A stretch of DNA of 64,000 nt from Gordonia polyisoprenivorans (GTDB lineage Bacteria > Actinomycetota > Actinomycetes > Mycobacteriales > Mycobacteriaceae). The stretch's first letter is position 1. Every line of letters begins with the position of its first letter. The notes beneath the pieces were generated by a model. The model worked only from the letters and a program-made list of their open reading frames with translations, made no database searches and was not told the origin of the DNA. Position numbers and translations under genes: made by a program. Below, piece after piece: positions 1-10,025 of this stretch. The stretch spans positions 1,860,001 to 1,924,000 of the forward strand of contig NZ_CP072203.1 in NCBI RefSeq assembly GCF_017654315.1. The letters run 5' to 3'.

Positions 1-3000
1 ACGACGTGGTCATCGCGATGCCCGTGCACGGGCGGTCGGCACCGCAGTGGGAGTCGGTGGTCGGGATGTTCGTCAACACCGTCGCCCTGCGCATCCGGAT
101 CGACGCCACCACGTCGATGCGGTCGGCGGTGCAGCAGGCGCGCGACGTCGCGCTCGACGCCCTCGCCCACGCCGAGGTGCCCTACGAGGCGGTCGCCGCA
201 GCCGTCCGGCCCGGTGTTCGCGACGGCATCGACCCGCTCACCTCGATCCTGCTCGTCGGCCAGGACGTGGTGCCCGCGCTCGACGGGGCAGGGGTGTTCA
301 ACGCAGGGGTCCTCGCCGAGGGGGTGCGCGCGGAGCCCGTGCCACTCGACGGAGATGCGGTGGCCGCCAAACTCGACGCCGAACTGGTGATCACCGTCGT
401 CGACGGGCAGCTAGAGGCGACCGCGGTGTATTCACCACGGGTGCCGGCTGAGGTGGCCGACGCGCTGCTCACCGACGTGTGCGCGGCACTCGCGGCGATG
501 GCCGACGACCTCGACCGACCGTTCCCCGAGCTGATGGCGCTACCGACCGGGGTGGTGGCCGAGGTGACGCCGCTGCCGACTGTGGTTGTGGGCGAGGCGA
601 ACTCGCACGATATGGACGCGGTGCGCGCGGTGATGGCCGACATCCTCGGCGTCGACGACGTCGCGGCCGACGCGGACTTCTTCACGCTCGGCGGGACGTC
701 GTTGTCGGCGACGCAGGTGTCGTCGAGGTTGGGACGCGGCCTGGGGATGCGGGTGCCGACCGCCCTCGTCTTCGACCATCCGACGCCGCGTGCCCTGGCG
801 AGCGCTGTCGAGGGTGTGGTGAGCGCCGTCGGCGCTGGGGAGAGCGCTGTCGGCGGAGAAATGAGCGCTGTCGCGGGTGGGGAGGGCGCTGTCGGCGGGG
901 AGTGGGTGCCGCTGGCGCCGACGCAACGGCGACTGTGGACCGCGGCATTCATGGCCGAGGCCGCACCCCTCTATGCGGTACCCGTCGTGGTGCCGGTACC
1001 TGAGGGCGTGACCGTCGAACAGGCGGCCGATGCTCTGCGCGCGGTGATCGCCCGCCACCCGGCTTTGCGTCTGGCCTACGGCGATACGGGGAGTGGCCCG
1101 TGCCAGCGGGTCGTCGAGGGCTGGTCACCCGATGTCGAGAACCTCGCCGCCGACTCACTCGACGCCGATGTGTTGACCGGCCTGCTGCACCTTTCGCCCG
1201 CCAACTCCGCCGGCACACCGCCGGTGCGGGCGCTCGTCGTCAGCGTGCTCACGGACACCGGCGAGCGGCCCCTCGCGGTGGGGATCCTCGCCCACCACAT
1301 CAGCATCGACGGCGAATCCGCGGCCATGATCGCCGCCGACCTCACCGCCGCGGTGATGGGCACCCCGCTCGGTGCCCTGACGGGTGATTTCCTCGGTGCC
1401 GCAGCAGATCTCGACGCGCGAGAACGTACCGAACGTGCTGACCTGTTGGAGTTCTGGGAGCAAGCGCTCGACGGATACGCCGACGACCTCGGCCTCGTCG
1501 AACACCGGCCCGTCGTGCGTGACCTCTCGACGGCAACCGTGCGTCGCACCCTGACCCGCCACCTCACCGACAAGATCCGCAGCACCGCGCGCGCCCACCA
1601 CGCCTCCGAGTTCCACATCCTGCACGCGGCCACAGCATTCGCGTTGAGCGTGCAGGCCGGTGCCGACGACATCGCCATGGCCACCCCCGTCTCACTGCGT
1701 GGCGACGACCGGTGGCGCTCGGTGGTCGGCATGCTCGTCTCTACCGTGGTGCTGCGCACCCGGATCGGAGCCGTCGGCACCGTCGAGGAACTCATCGATA
1801 TGGTGCGCGACGACGACCTCGCGGCCACCGACCACGCCCTCGTCGCCTTCGACGACGTCGTCGACCATCTCGGCGTCACCCGCGTCGTCGGCCGACATCC
1901 CCTGGTGCAGATCATGTTCTCCGTGGTCGACGGAGCCATGGCGTCGGGTGCGGCGGCAGCCGCCGGCACCGTGCCCGGCATCGACGAGTTCAGCCCGAGA
2001 AGCGAATTCGATCTGCAGGTGATCATCACACTCGACCCCGAGGGACATCGCATCGACGTGATCTATGCGCGACAACTGTTCTCTGAGGCTCAGATCAACA
2101 CGATCGTCCGGAGAATCGGCACCGCACTGCAGATCGTCACCGGCGACGGCACACAGCGCCTCGACCCCACCCGTCTGCTGAGCCGGCGCGAGTCGGAGTT
2201 CATCCTCGAGCATGCGGGCGCCACCCCCGATAGCATCGAACCGCCACTGCTGCACGACATTCTCGACGCGGCCGTGCGTCGGCATGCGAACGTGATGGCC
2301 GTCGACGACGGTGCACGCCATCTCACCTTCGCCGAGCTCGACGCCTGGGTCTCGGCGACCGCCCGCAGCTTCGCCGACCGCGGTGTGCGCGTCGGGGATC
2401 GGGTCGGGCTGCTCATCGACCGATCCGTCGAATGGGTGGTGGCGTGGTGGGCAGTGAGCCGGCTCGGGGCGGTGATCGTGGCCGTCGACGCGGATCATCC
2501 GGCCGCCCGCATCGAGAAGACCCTCGCTCTCGCGCAGGCCCGACCGGTGACCCGTCACGATATCCCACCCCAACCCGTCGGTCCGGTTACACATGTTCCA
2601 GCACAACGTGTCTCACCCGATGCGCTCGCCTACATCATCACCACCTCCGGCACCACGGGCGCCCCCAGTGCGCTCGCGGTCACCCATCGTGGGCTGCACC
2701 GCTGCACCAGGGTGAGTGGCATCTCGGTGTTGGACCGGGTCGCGCTCACCACCGGACCGGCCTTCGACGCGTCGATCATGACGATCCTGTCGGCGGTCGG
2801 GGCGGGTGCGGCACTGGTGGTTGCGCCGTCGACGGTGCGCGCCGGCACCGAACTGACCGCGTGGCTACGGGAGGTCAGCGCCACCGTCATGCTCGGGACT
2901 CCGTCGGTGATGCAAACCGTCGACCCCGCGGTGTTGCCGTCGATGCGTCGCGTCTTCATCGGGGGAGAAGCGTTGTCGCGCACCCTTGCCGACGAGTGGT

Positions 3001-4574
3001 CAGCGCACACCGAGGTCGACAACGTCTACGGCCCCACCGAAGCGACCGTCTGGGTGACCGGCGCCCCCTATCGATCCGACGAACCGAATCGGATCGGATA
3101 CCCGCTGCCCGGCATCGGAACGATCATTCTGGACCGGCGTCTGCGGCCTGTCGCCCCCGGCGTGGTCGGCGAACTGTACGTTGCCGGAACCGGATTGGCG
3201 CGCGGATATCTGGGTGATCCCGGCAAGACCGCCGCACGGTTCGTCGCCGGCCCCGGTGGCGAACGGCTCTATCGCACCGGTGATCTCGTGCGCTGGGATC
3301 GGCGCGGCGGTGGCCTGATCTATGTGGGGCGCGTCGACCGGCAGATCAAGATCCGCGGGCAACGCGTCGAACCCGCCGAGATCGACGCCGTGCTCTTGGG
3401 ATCGGGGGCGGTACAGGCGGCAACCGTCGTCCGGCCGGGTCCGGCCGGCGCCGCCCTGATCTCGTACGTCGTCGGTGACGCGGTCGACGTCGAGCAGATG
3501 CGCCGAGTGGCCGGCCGCACGCTACCGCGGCACATGGTGCCCGCGAAGATCATCGCCGTCGCCGCGTTACCGCACACCAGCGCAGGCAAACTCGACGACG
3601 CTGCGCTCCCACCGCCCCAGTGGACCCGATCCGGTCGACCACCGGCCACCGCCCACGAACACGCGGTGTGCGCGGCGTTCGAGTCCGTCCTCGGGGTGCC
3701 GGTCAGCATGGACGACGACTTCTTCGACGCCGGCGGAAACTCGTTGGCACTGATCGCGTTACGTGACGAAATCGAGCACCGTACCGGGTTGCGGATGTCG
3801 GTTGCCGAGCTGTTCGCGCACGCGACACCCGCGGGTGTCGTCGCCGGCGGTGACCGACTGCTGGATCACCGGGTGGTGGAGTTGTCGGGGGAGCGTGCGT
3901 CCGACTTTGCTCCGCTGTGGGTGGTGCACACCGTGACGGGAATCGTCACCGACTACGCCCCGCTGGCCCACGCGATGCCGCATCGCCGTGTGCTCGGCGT
4001 CCAGCTGCCCGAGCTCCTCGACACCGCGCACCCGATGCCGGAGTCGTTGGCCGCCATCGCAGCAGGTCACGTGACCGCGATCCGCGAGCGCCAGCCCGAC
4101 GGTCCGTATCGACTGATCGGCTGGTCGTACGGTGGGGTGCTCGCCCACGAGATCGCCCGGCAGATCGTCGAGAGTGGCGGTGAGATCGCGCTCCTGGTGC
4201 TTCTCGACCCGCGGACCCCGGCCGAAGTCGACGCCGCCGAACTCGCACGCGTCGCCGACGACGATGCGGCCCGGCTCCACGCGCTGCTGCAGCCGCTCGC
4301 CGCCGCCGACCCCGACCTGGCGGCCACCGTCACCCACCGCATCGGGATCGTCGTCGACGGGTTACGCCGACATCAGCCGTCGTCGGTGACCGCAGGTAGG
4401 GTCCTGTACCTGGCGTCGAACGACGGCGACGTGGATGTGGACGTGAAGGAGCAGGCGTGGGCGCCCTATCTCGACGGTGACGTCGAGGTGATCGAGACCG
4501 GTCGCGCGCACGCCGATCTTGGTGGCCCGGCGTCGATGCGGCAGATCGCGGAACTACTCGAGGAGCATTGGTGA
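1..4574 (+). CDS. Nonribosomal peptide synthetase, 5'-truncated (C-T-C-A-T-TE visible)
   Basis: The reading frame is open at the left window edge, so the N-terminus is missing. Counting residues from nt 3, the order is: the end of a condensation (C) domain, with the late motif GMFVNTV; a carrier (T) domain with LGGTSLS (Ser ~233); a complete C domain with HHISIDG (His ~431-432); an adenylation (A) domain with TSGTTG (~880) and the catalytic A10 lysine (~1196); a second T domain (AGGNSLA, Ser ~1247); and a type I thioesterase with GWSYGG (Ser ~1375). No A domain lies between the first C and first T. The A3 core reads [10 protein letters not shown] and lacks the usual PKG. The product is an unknown peptide released by the TE. 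This end is closely similar to the end of the NRPS at 19307-37267, which suggests paralogy. The stop overlaps the next gene's GTG start, implying translational coupling. The family is certain; the substrate is not. Confidence 0.95.
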   Translation, partial: DVVIAMPVHGRSAPQWESVVGMFVNTVALRIRIDATTSMRSAVQQARDVALDALAHAEVPYEAVAAAVRPGVRDGIDPLTSILLVGQDVVPALDGAGVFNAGVLAEGVRAEPVPLDGDAVAAKLDAELVITVVDGQLEATAVYSPRVPAEVADALLTDVCAALAAMADDLDRPFPELMALPTGVVAEVTPLPTVVVGEANSHDMDAVRAVMADILGVDDVAADADFFTLGGTSLSATQVSSRLGRGLGMRVPTALVFDHPTPRALASAVEGVVSAVGAGESAVGGEMSAVAGGEGAVGGEWVPLAPTQRRLWTAAFMAEAAPLYAVPVVVPVPEGVTVEQAADALRAVIARHPALRLAYGDTGSGPCQRVVEGWSPDVENLAADSLDADVLTGLLHLSPANSAGTPPVRALVVSVLTDTGERPLAVGILAHHISIDGESAAMIAADLTAAVMGTPLGALTGDFLGAAADLDARERTERADLLEFWEQALDGYADDLGLVEHRPVVRDLSTATVRRTLTRHLTDKIRSTARAHHASEFHILHAATAFALSVQAGADDIAMATPVSLRGDDRWRSVVGMLVSTVVLRTRIGAVGTVEELIDMVRDDDLAATDHALVAFDDVVDHLGVTRVVGRHPLVQIMFSVVDGAMASGAAAAAGTVPGIDEFSPRSEFDLQVIITLDPEGHRIDVIYARQLFSEAQINTIVRRIGTALQIVTGDGTQRLDPTRLLSRRESEFILEHAGATPDSIEPPLLHDILDAAVRRHANVMAVDDGARHLTFAELDAWVSATARSFADRGVRVGDRVGLLIDRSVEWVVAWWAVSRLGAVIVAVDADHPAARIEKTLALAQARPVTRHDIPPQPVGPVTHVPAQRVSPDALAYIITTSGTTGAPSALAVTHRGLHRCTRVSGISVLDRVALTTGPAFDASIMTILSAVGAGAALVVAPSTVRAGTELTAWLREVSATVMLGTPSVMQTVDPAVLPSMRRVFIGGEALSRTLADEWSAHTEVDNVYGPTEATVWVTGAPYRSDEPNRIGYPLPGIGTIILDRRLRPVAPGVVGELYVAGTGLARGYLGDPGKTAARFVAGPGGERLYRTGDLVRWDRRGGGLIYVGRVDRQIKIRGQRVEPAEIDAVLLGSGAVQAATVVRPGPAGAALISYVVGDAVDVEQMRRVAGRTLPRHMVPAKIIAVAALPHTSAGKLDDAALPPPQWTRSGRPPATAHEHAVCAAFESVLGVPVSMDDDFFDAGGNSLALIALRDEIEHRTGLRMSVAELFAHATPAGVVAGGDRLLDHRVVELSGERASDFAPLWVVHTVTGIVTDYAPLAHAMPHRRVLGVQLPELLDTAHPMPESLAAIAAGHVTAIRERQPDGPYRLIGWSYGGVLAHEIARQIVESGGEIALLVLLDPRTPAEVDAAELARVADDDAARLHALLQPLAAADPDLAATVTHRIGIVVDGLRRHQPSSVTAGRVLYLASNDGDVDVDVKEQAWAPYLDGDVEVIETGRAHADLGGPASMRQIAELLEEHW
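820..903 (+). repeat. In-frame imperfect tandem repeat in NRPS inter-domain linker
   Basis: Four imperfect copies of a unit beginning GAGCGCTGTCGGCG (about 21-27 nt each) encode a Ala/Val/Gly/Glu-rich linker (SAVGAGE-type units) between the carrier domain and the following C domain. The copies are contiguous with no spacers. They probably arose by slippage and act only as a flexible linker. Confidence 0.6.
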
Positions 4575-7000
4575 GCGAAGGACAGAGCAGTCCGGGAGTG
4601 GTCGACCGGCCCCAGTCGATTCTGTTCGTGTGCACGGGCAACATCTGTCGGTCGCCGATCGCCGAGCGCATTCTGCGGACACTCGCCGGTACCGCCGGGG
4701 TGTCGGTGACGGTGACCAGCGCGGGTGTCGGCGCGCAGAACGGTGCGCCGATGCATCCGCTGTCGGTCGAGGTGCTCGACGAACACGGCTACGACGCAGC
4801 CGGATTCGAGGCCCACTACCTTCGCCCGCAGATCCTCGACGGCGCCGACCTGGTGCTGACGATGACCCGCGAACACCGCGCCGCATGCCAGCGGACGACA
4901 CCCGCGCGGTGGAAGCGGATGTTCACGCTCAACGAGTTCGTGGAGTTGGTCGGTGAACTCGACAGTGCCGGCCTGTCGACGGTGATCGACTCGCGAGCAC
5001 GGATCGACACCAACGCCGAGCGCCTCGACATCGTCGACCCGATGGGGCAGCCGAAGGAGGCGTTCGAGCGGGTATTCGCCGAGATCGAACCGCGGGTGCT
5101 CGACGTGGCGTCATGGCTGGCCGGCGGTGCGGCCGTCGAGTTGCCCGGTGGTCGCGTGCCGGAGCCGGTACCCGTCGAGCCGGAGGGTGGCGACGGTCCG
5201 CCGCCGGAGGACCCGGGGTCGGCCTCGTCGGGTGACGAGACACCGCGCGCCCGGTGGTGGCGGAATCGGTGGCTGTGGATCATCATCGGTGTGCTCATCG
5301 CTGTGGTGGTGATCGGTGTTGCGTGGCTTGCCTATTCGGCGTTCGCGGCGAAGGGGGAGTTGGAGTCGGCGCGCACCGACGCGCAACGCGCGCGTACCGC
5401 GATCCTCGACGGCGACCAGAAGACGGCCAAGCAGGCCGCGCAGTCGGCGGCCGACGAGGCGGGTGGTGCCGCAGACCGCACCGACGGGGTGGTGTGGTCT
5501 GCGGCCGCGGCCATCCCGTGGCTCGGCAAACCACTCGACTCGGTGACGCAGATCAGTTCCGCGGTGTCGGACTACGCCTCGCAGGTACTGGTGCCGTCGG
5601 CGGATCTGTCGTCGGTGCTCTCGCCGTCGCAGTTGCGCCGCGGTGACACCATCTCCACCGCCCCGCTGCGGCAGGCGCAACCACAGCTCGCGGCGATCGC
5701 GGAGAAGTCCGACGCGATCGCCACCCGTGCAGCCGGAATCGATCCGAGCTGGTCGGGTACGGTCGCCGACGCCCGCAACCAGCTCGTCGATCTGCTCGAC
5801 CGTGCCAACACCACCGTGCAGGGCACCGATGTTGCTGCGCAACTGGTTCCGTCGATGCTCGGCGCCGACGGGCCGCGGAACTACATCCTCGCCCTGCAGA
5901 CACCGTCGGAGTCTCGGGGGACCGGTGGGCTCGTCGGCGGGTTCGCGATCATCGACGCCAGCGACGGCCGGGTGACCGCGCCGACGTTGGGTGCCAACTC
6001 GGACTTCCGTAATCCGGCGCGTCCGCAGATCGATCTGGGGCAGGAGTACGACTGGCTGTTCGACTCGTTCAAGCCCTACACCGACTTCCGCAACTCCAAT
6101 CTGAGCCCGAACTTTCCCGACGCCGCCCGGATCTGGATCGCCAACTGGAAGTCGCAGACCGGTCAGCAACTCGATGGTGCCGTAGCCCTCGACCCGATCG
6201 CGATGAGTTACGTCCTGAAGGTGACCGGGCCGGTCACGCTGCCGAGCGGGGAGAAGATCACCGCCGACAACATCGTTCCGATCACGCTGTCGACGGCATA
6301 TCAGCGCTTTGCCGACAACAATGATGCGCGAAAAGCGTATCTGCAGAGCATCTCCCGAGCCGTCGTCGGCCAGATCTCCGGTTTCCGCGGCGACACCGGC
6401 GCACTCCTCGAGGCGCTCGGTCGTGGGGTGCATGAACGTCGGATCATGGTGTACAGCGCCGATCCCGCCGAGCAGAAGATCTTGGAGTCCACCGACCTCG
6501 GACACCAGATCTCCGATACGTCGGCACCGTATCTTCAGGTCGCCCTGTCCAATGCTGCCGGTAACAAGCTCGACTACTACCTGCGCCGGGAGATCTCCTA
6601 TCAGGCCGCCGGATGTAGCGGGGACTCGCGGAAGAGCACGGTGACCGTCACGCTCACCAATACCCTCGACAACCTGTCGCTACCCGACTACGTCGTCGCA
6701 CCCAACGGCACCAACCTGTCGGTGGCCCGCGGGACGAACCTGGTCAACGTCGCGATGCTGACTACCAAGGGCGCCACCGTCACCTCCCTGACCGTCGACG
6801 GCGTCGGCCCGCTCTACACCAACGAAACCCTCAACGGCCGCCCCTACGTCTCGACTCTGGTGCGCGTGCCGCCCGGTCAGAAGGTCACCGTCACCATGAA
6901 CCTGGAGGAGCCGACGTCGGCGCACGGCCCCGCCGACGTCCCCATCCAGCCCCTCGTCGACACCCCACAGGTAAAGGTGGATGTCCCGGCCTGCCGGTGA
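4571..7000 (+). CDS. Fusion: low-molecular-weight protein tyrosine phosphatase + transmembrane DUF4012 protein
   Basis: The protein is 809 residues from GTG 4571, which overlaps the NRPS stop as GTGA; a TTG one codon earlier is possible but less likely. Residues ~15-190 form an LMW-PTP domain: the P-loop is CTGNICR with nucleophile Cys21 and Arg27, and the general-acid motif is DPMG (Asp156). A Pro/Glu-rich linker (~195-230) leads to one transmembrane helix (~234-260). The rest is a DUF4012 domain placed outside the membrane, with the family signature [10 protein letters not shown]. In capsule systems of the Wzb/Wzc type such phosphatases dephosphorylate the BY-kinase, so the kinase at 16034-17494 is the likely partner (inference). 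The DUF4012 function is unknown; the family often sits in actinobacterial surface-polysaccharide loci. A phosphatase fused directly to DUF4012 is unusual. The second DUF4012 protein at 17496-19310 has no phosphatase. Confidence 0.9.
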   Translation: MSEGQSSPGVVDRPQSILFVCTGNICRSPIAERILRTLAGTAGVSVTVTSAGVGAQNGAPMHPLSVEVLDEHGYDAAGFEAHYLRPQILDGADLVLTMTREHRAACQRTTPARWKRMFTLNEFVELVGELDSAGLSTVIDSRARIDTNAERLDIVDPMGQPKEAFERVFAEIEPRVLDVASWLAGGAAVELPGGRVPEPVPVEPEGGDGPPPEDPGSASSGDETPRARWWRNRWLWIIIGVLIAVVVIGVAWLAYSAFAAKGELESARTDAQRARTAILDGDQKTAKQAAQSAADEAGGAADRTDGVVWSAAAAIPWLGKPLDSVTQISSAVSDYASQVLVPSADLSSVLSPSQLRRGDTISTAPLRQAQPQLAAIAEKSDAIATRAAGIDPSWSGTVADARNQLVDLLDRANTTVQGTDVAAQLVPSMLGADGPRNYILALQTPSESRGTGGLVGGFAIIDASDGRVTAPTLGANSDFRNPARPQIDLGQEYDWLFDSFKPYTDFRNSNLSPNFPDAARIWIANWKSQTGQQLDGAVALDPIAMSYVLKVTGPVTLPSGEKITADNIVPITLSTAYQRFADNNDARKAYLQSISRAVVGQISGFRGDTGALLEALGRGVHERRIMVYSADPAEQKILESTDLGHQISDTSAPYLQVALSNAAGNKLDYYLRREISYQAAGCSGDSRKSTVTVTLTNTLDNLSLPDYVVAPNGTNLSVARGTNLVNVAMLTTKGATVTSLTVDGVGPLYTNETLNGRPYVSTLVRVPPGQKVTVTMNLEEPTSAHGPADVPIQPLVDTPQVKVDVPACR

Positions 7001-7046
7001 TCGCCCCGGCTTTCCTCGGTCGTCGAGTGGTCCCGTTCTGGGCGAC

Positions 7047-7495
7047 TCCCATGATCGGTCGTCGAGGTGCGACGAGCCGCTAGGCGAGGAGCCTCGAGAC
7101 GCGGTGACCCGGTGCTGGGTATGAATTTCCAGCGTCATGTTGCGGTGGTCTCGAGACGCGTCGTGCTCGGTGCGCTCGCTCGGCGCTCCTCGACCAGCGG
7201 GCAAGGGGGATCGTGCTCGGTGCGGGTGTAAGGTCGGCCCTTTCCCCCGGTCGTCGAGGTGTGACGAGCCGCTAGGCGAGGAGCCTCGAGACGTGGCGAC
7301 CCGGTGCTGGGTGCCGGCCCGGTACGAATATAACTTCCACGGAATCGGGCCGAAAACCGTGTTTTTCGGGGTCGGTGGTCCGCTGCGGTGGATGTTGTAT
7401 TCGTAGTCCGGCCGGGTTGCGGTGTTGGCGTGCGGTGGTCTCGAGACGCGTCGTGCTCGCTGCGCTCGCTCGGCGCTCCTCGACCAACGGGAGGG
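7047..7495. repeat. REP-like dispersed repeat family, four copies in two opposite orientations
   Basis: Two copies in one orientation lie at about 7053-7116 and 7247-7313. Both begin GTCGTCGAGGTG and contain GAGCCGCTAGGCGAGGAGC followed by CTCGAGAC and GACCCGGTGCTGGGT. Two copies in roughly the opposite orientation lie at about 7143-7200 and 7436-7493, beginning GGTCTCGAGACGCGTCGTGC and ending in GCGCTCCTCGACCA. Neighbouring copies can pair as large inverted repeats. The same family appears inside the coding 3' end at 49998-50092. No transposase is present, so these are non-autonomous elements or REP-like sequences. Confidence 0.75.
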
Positions 7496-7499
7496 GGCG

Positions 7500-7657
7500 G
7501 CGCTCGGCGGTATCGAGGGGTGGCGCTTCTCGACGAGCGAAGGGGAGGCGCCCGGCGGTATTGAAGGGTGGCGCTCCTCGACCGTCGGGAAAGGGGGATC
7601 CCGCTCGGCGGATCAAAGGTGACGCTCCTCGACCATCGAAGGAGGGGCGCTCGGCGG
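7500..7657. repeat. Degenerate ~50-bp tandem repeat (three copies plus a partial fourth)
   Basis: Units start at about 7500, 7548 and 7600, with a partial unit at 7648. Each contains a CGCTCGGCGG-like block, then a GGTGGCGCTCCTCGAC-like block, and ends in a purine-rich AAGGGG stretch. They look like partial derivatives of the adjacent dispersed repeat. Confidence 0.65.
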
Positions 7658-7660
7658 GGG

Positions 7661-8343
7661 TCTATGCATTCTTGACGACATTCTTTGATGGCATCCTCGT
7701 CATTCATGCCGGGTTCTTGGGCATTCTTTGAATGAGACGGAATCGCAGAATGGTGGATTCACGAGAATCCGGAATCCAATCTCGCAAATCAGGCATTCTG
7801 GATCTGGGCGGAATGACGCCAGAAGGTGCCTTCATCTGCTGGTTTACATTCCCGAAATACTCGTGACAGCCTGCAGGAAAGTACTGTGAAGGCCGTCACA
7901 CTTGGATTGGTGAAGCAATCTGGACTCTGGTCCGCGGGTTCGTGACCACATGGAACACCTGGTCTGTGCGTGCTGGTCACGGACTTGCCGGCGGCCGGCG
8001 GACGGATATTTATTGAGCAAAGCGAAGAATCCTCGGTAATCCCGATTGCTGTGGCTGTCAAATGGTAGGGAAGTCACAAAAGAATTCCAATCCGGCGTTG
8101 TGGTCCGGGTAAACGGGAGTTAATGTTGACCCGTGTTAAAGATCAACGGGAGCTTGTCAACTGTCCCGCATTGATTGATCCACGTGAACATGGCCGAAGA
8201 GTGTTTCGGGGCGGTCATGGGCCCGCGCAAGAAGCGTGCGGGTTGGCTCGGCGAAGAGGCTGGGCCGCGAGGAGGCCGGCGGTGGCGATGACGCGACCGT
8301 TCGGCCGACATCGCCCCACCGAGATCTGATCGTGGGAGGTGTG
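7661..8343 (+). promoter_or_regulatory. AT-richer long leader upstream of the EPS operon
   Basis: Base composition falls well below that of the flanking genes. Small inverted repeats are visible, for example GGATTC-acga-GAATCC at 7755-7770 and GTTGA...TCAAC around 8125-8147. I could not identify a convincing -35/-10 pair by eye. Its position makes it the probable promoter and leader region for 8344-19310. Confidence 0.35.
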
Positions 8344-9864
8344 GTGAGTCCGTCAGGGCAAGCATCGGCGCTGAACGTGTGGAGTTCAGGCGCAACACAA
8401 GACAGCAATCCCGACATCGGCGCACGTCGCAGTCGCCCCCAATGGAGCAAGAAGTACCTGGCCCGGCTGGCCATCTCCGACGCGGTCATCGTGATCGCCG
8501 CGGTCGCCACCGCGCACCTTCTCCGGTTCGGCACCGGCAACCCGTTCGGTCAGCGCGGACAAGTCGAGATCCCGGCCACCAGCGTGGCCCTCATCTTGAT
8601 CATCCTGTGGCTCATGGCATTACGTGTCAACCACGCGCTAGATCGTCGGGTCGTCGGTTCCGGCCCGCAGGAGTACAGCCGCGTGGCCACGGCCTGCTTC
8701 GCCGTCTTCGGCGCACTGGCGATCGTCGACCAGATCTTCCGGCTGCAGATCGCCCGCGGCTTCCTACTGCTCGCGCTGCCGCTGGGCACCGTCGCCTTGC
8801 TCGTGTCGCGATATCTGTGGCGTCGCAACCTGTCTCGTCAACGCCGCAACCGGCTGAACATGGAAAAGCTCCTGGTCGTCGGCAGCCACGACACCGCGAC
8901 ATCGCTCGTGCGCCGGCTCACCCACACACCCCAGCTCGGGTACGACGTCGTGGGGGTGTGCCTCCCCCGCACCGTCGCGCCGCTGCCCCCACACATCGAG
9001 GTGGGGGAGCATGCGATCCCGGTCCACGGTGACCTCGACGACGTACTGGCGGCCGTCGACTCCGCCGACGCATCGGTGGTGGCGGTCAGCTCGGCCGAGG
9101 TCCTCGGCCCCGACGCCATGCAGGAACTGTCCTGGGGTCTGGAGCGTGTCGACGTCGACATGCTCGTCGCCCCCGGCGTCGCCGACGTCGCAGGCCCCCG
9201 ACTGACGGTGCGCCCGGTTGCCGGACTTCCGTTGCTGCACATCGACAAACCCCGCTACGAAGGCGCCAACCGGTTCCGCAAGGCGCTCGTCGACAGGCTG
9301 GGTGCGGCGGTACTGATCCTGGCTCTAACGCCGGCGATGTGCCTGGTCGCGCTGGCGATCGTGCTCGACACCGGCGCCCCGATCTTCTACCGCGCCACCC
9401 GGATCGGGGTGAACAATGCGCCGTTCCAGATGTGGAAGTTCCGGTCGATGGTGGTCGACGCCGACCGCGTCAAAGCCGATCTCCGCGCCCGCAGCGAGGG
9501 CAACGGCGTCCTGTTCAAGATGCGTGACGACCCGCGAATCACCAGGGTCGGCAAGATCATCCGCCGCTACAGCCTCGACGAACTGCCCCAGCTGTTCAAC
9601 GTCATCGGCGGCACGATGAGCCTGGTCGGCCCGCGCCCACCGCTGCCCGACGAGGTTGAGCAGTACGACGGGCGGATCGCACGACGCATGCTGGTCAAAC
9701 CCGGGATGACCGGGCTCTGGCAGGTGTCGGGCCGCTCCGATCTGTCCTGGGAGGACTCGATCCGCCTCGACCTCTCCTACGTCGAGAACTGGTCGATCAT
9801 GCAAGACGTGCTGATCCTGTGGCGCACCGTCCGGGCGGTCTTCGACAAGACCGGCGCCTACTGA
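8344..9864 (+). CDS. Polyprenyl-phosphate sugar-1-phosphate transferase (EPS priming enzyme, WbaP/CpsE type)
   Basis: This enzyme transfers a sugar-1-phosphate (typically glucose- or galactose-1-P) from a UDP-sugar to undecaprenyl/decaprenyl phosphate, the first membrane step of repeat-unit assembly. The N-terminal half carries several transmembrane helices and a CoA-binding-like fold. The C-terminal ~200 residues are the bacterial sugar transferase domain, with KFRSM, DDPRITRVG, SLDELPQ, SLVGPRPP and KPGMTGLWQVSGRS. The start is a choice: GTG at 8341 or 8344 follows a strong GGGAGGT at 8334-8340, and a longer reading frame from GTG 8236 is possible. I prefer 8344 (506 residues). It heads the first EPS operon. 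A polyprenol-linked repeat unit is inferred from its partners Wzx (14665) and Wzy (13275). Confidence 0.92.
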   Translation: MSPSGQASALNVWSSGATQDSNPDIGARRSRPQWSKKYLARLAISDAVIVIAAVATAHLLRFGTGNPFGQRGQVEIPATSVALILIILWLMALRVNHALDRRVVGSGPQEYSRVATACFAVFGALAIVDQIFRLQIARGFLLLALPLGTVALLVSRYLWRRNLSRQRRNRLNMEKLLVVGSHDTATSLVRRLTHTPQLGYDVVGVCLPRTVAPLPPHIEVGEHAIPVHGDLDDVLAAVDSADASVVAVSSAEVLGPDAMQELSWGLERVDVDMLVAPGVADVAGPRLTVRPVAGLPLLHIDKPRYEGANRFRKALVDRLGAAVLILALTPAMCLVALAIVLDTGAPIFYRATRIGVNNAPFQMWKFRSMVVDADRVKADLRARSEGNGVLFKMRDDPRITRVGKIIRRYSLDELPQLFNVIGGTMSLVGPRPPLPDEVEQYDGRIARRMLVKPGMTGLWQVSGRSDLSWEDSIRLDLSYVENWSIMQDVLILWRTVRAVFDKTGAY

Positions 9865-9893
9865 TCGCCCCCCAACCTGGACGCCCCAAGACC

Positions 9894-9956
9894 CCGGACG
9901 GCGCCGTCGGGTGCTGAGTAACCCCACCCCCGCGAGTACCCGCCGACGCCGTCCGG
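9894..9956 (+). terminator. Large GC-rich hairpin between priming transferase and first glycosyltransferase
   Basis: The arms at 9894-9912 and 9938-9956 are 19 nt each with two mismatches, separated by a 25-nt loop. No T-run follows. It may be an attenuator or mRNA-stability hairpin within the operon rather than a full terminator. Confidence 0.4.
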
Positions 9957-10025
9957 TCCATTCCACACCCCCAGAAGACGCACACCACCGACATCCAGAC
10001 CGACGCTTCGAGAAACGAGAACCCG

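Larger units (their letters stand above)
7001..8343. other. Gene-free 1.3 kb region: dispersed repeats, tandem repeats, then AT-richer leader
   Basis: No convincing gene is present. The left part (7018-7660) is packed with GC-rich dispersed and tandem repeats. The right part (about 7660-8340) is clearly lower in GC than all surrounding coding DNA and precedes the priming transferase of the EPS operon, so promoters and an untranslated leader are expected there. Short ORFs in it do not show actinobacterial codon structure. Confidence 0.7.

Noticed and set aside
7789..8061. 90-codon minus-strand ORF in the AT-rich leader
   Set aside because: No family resemblance, atypical codon use, no ribosome site.
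8123..8329. 68-codon ORF before the priming transferase
   Set aside because: Composition is Arg/Gly-rich like random high-GC frames and there is no conserved motif; kept only as leader.
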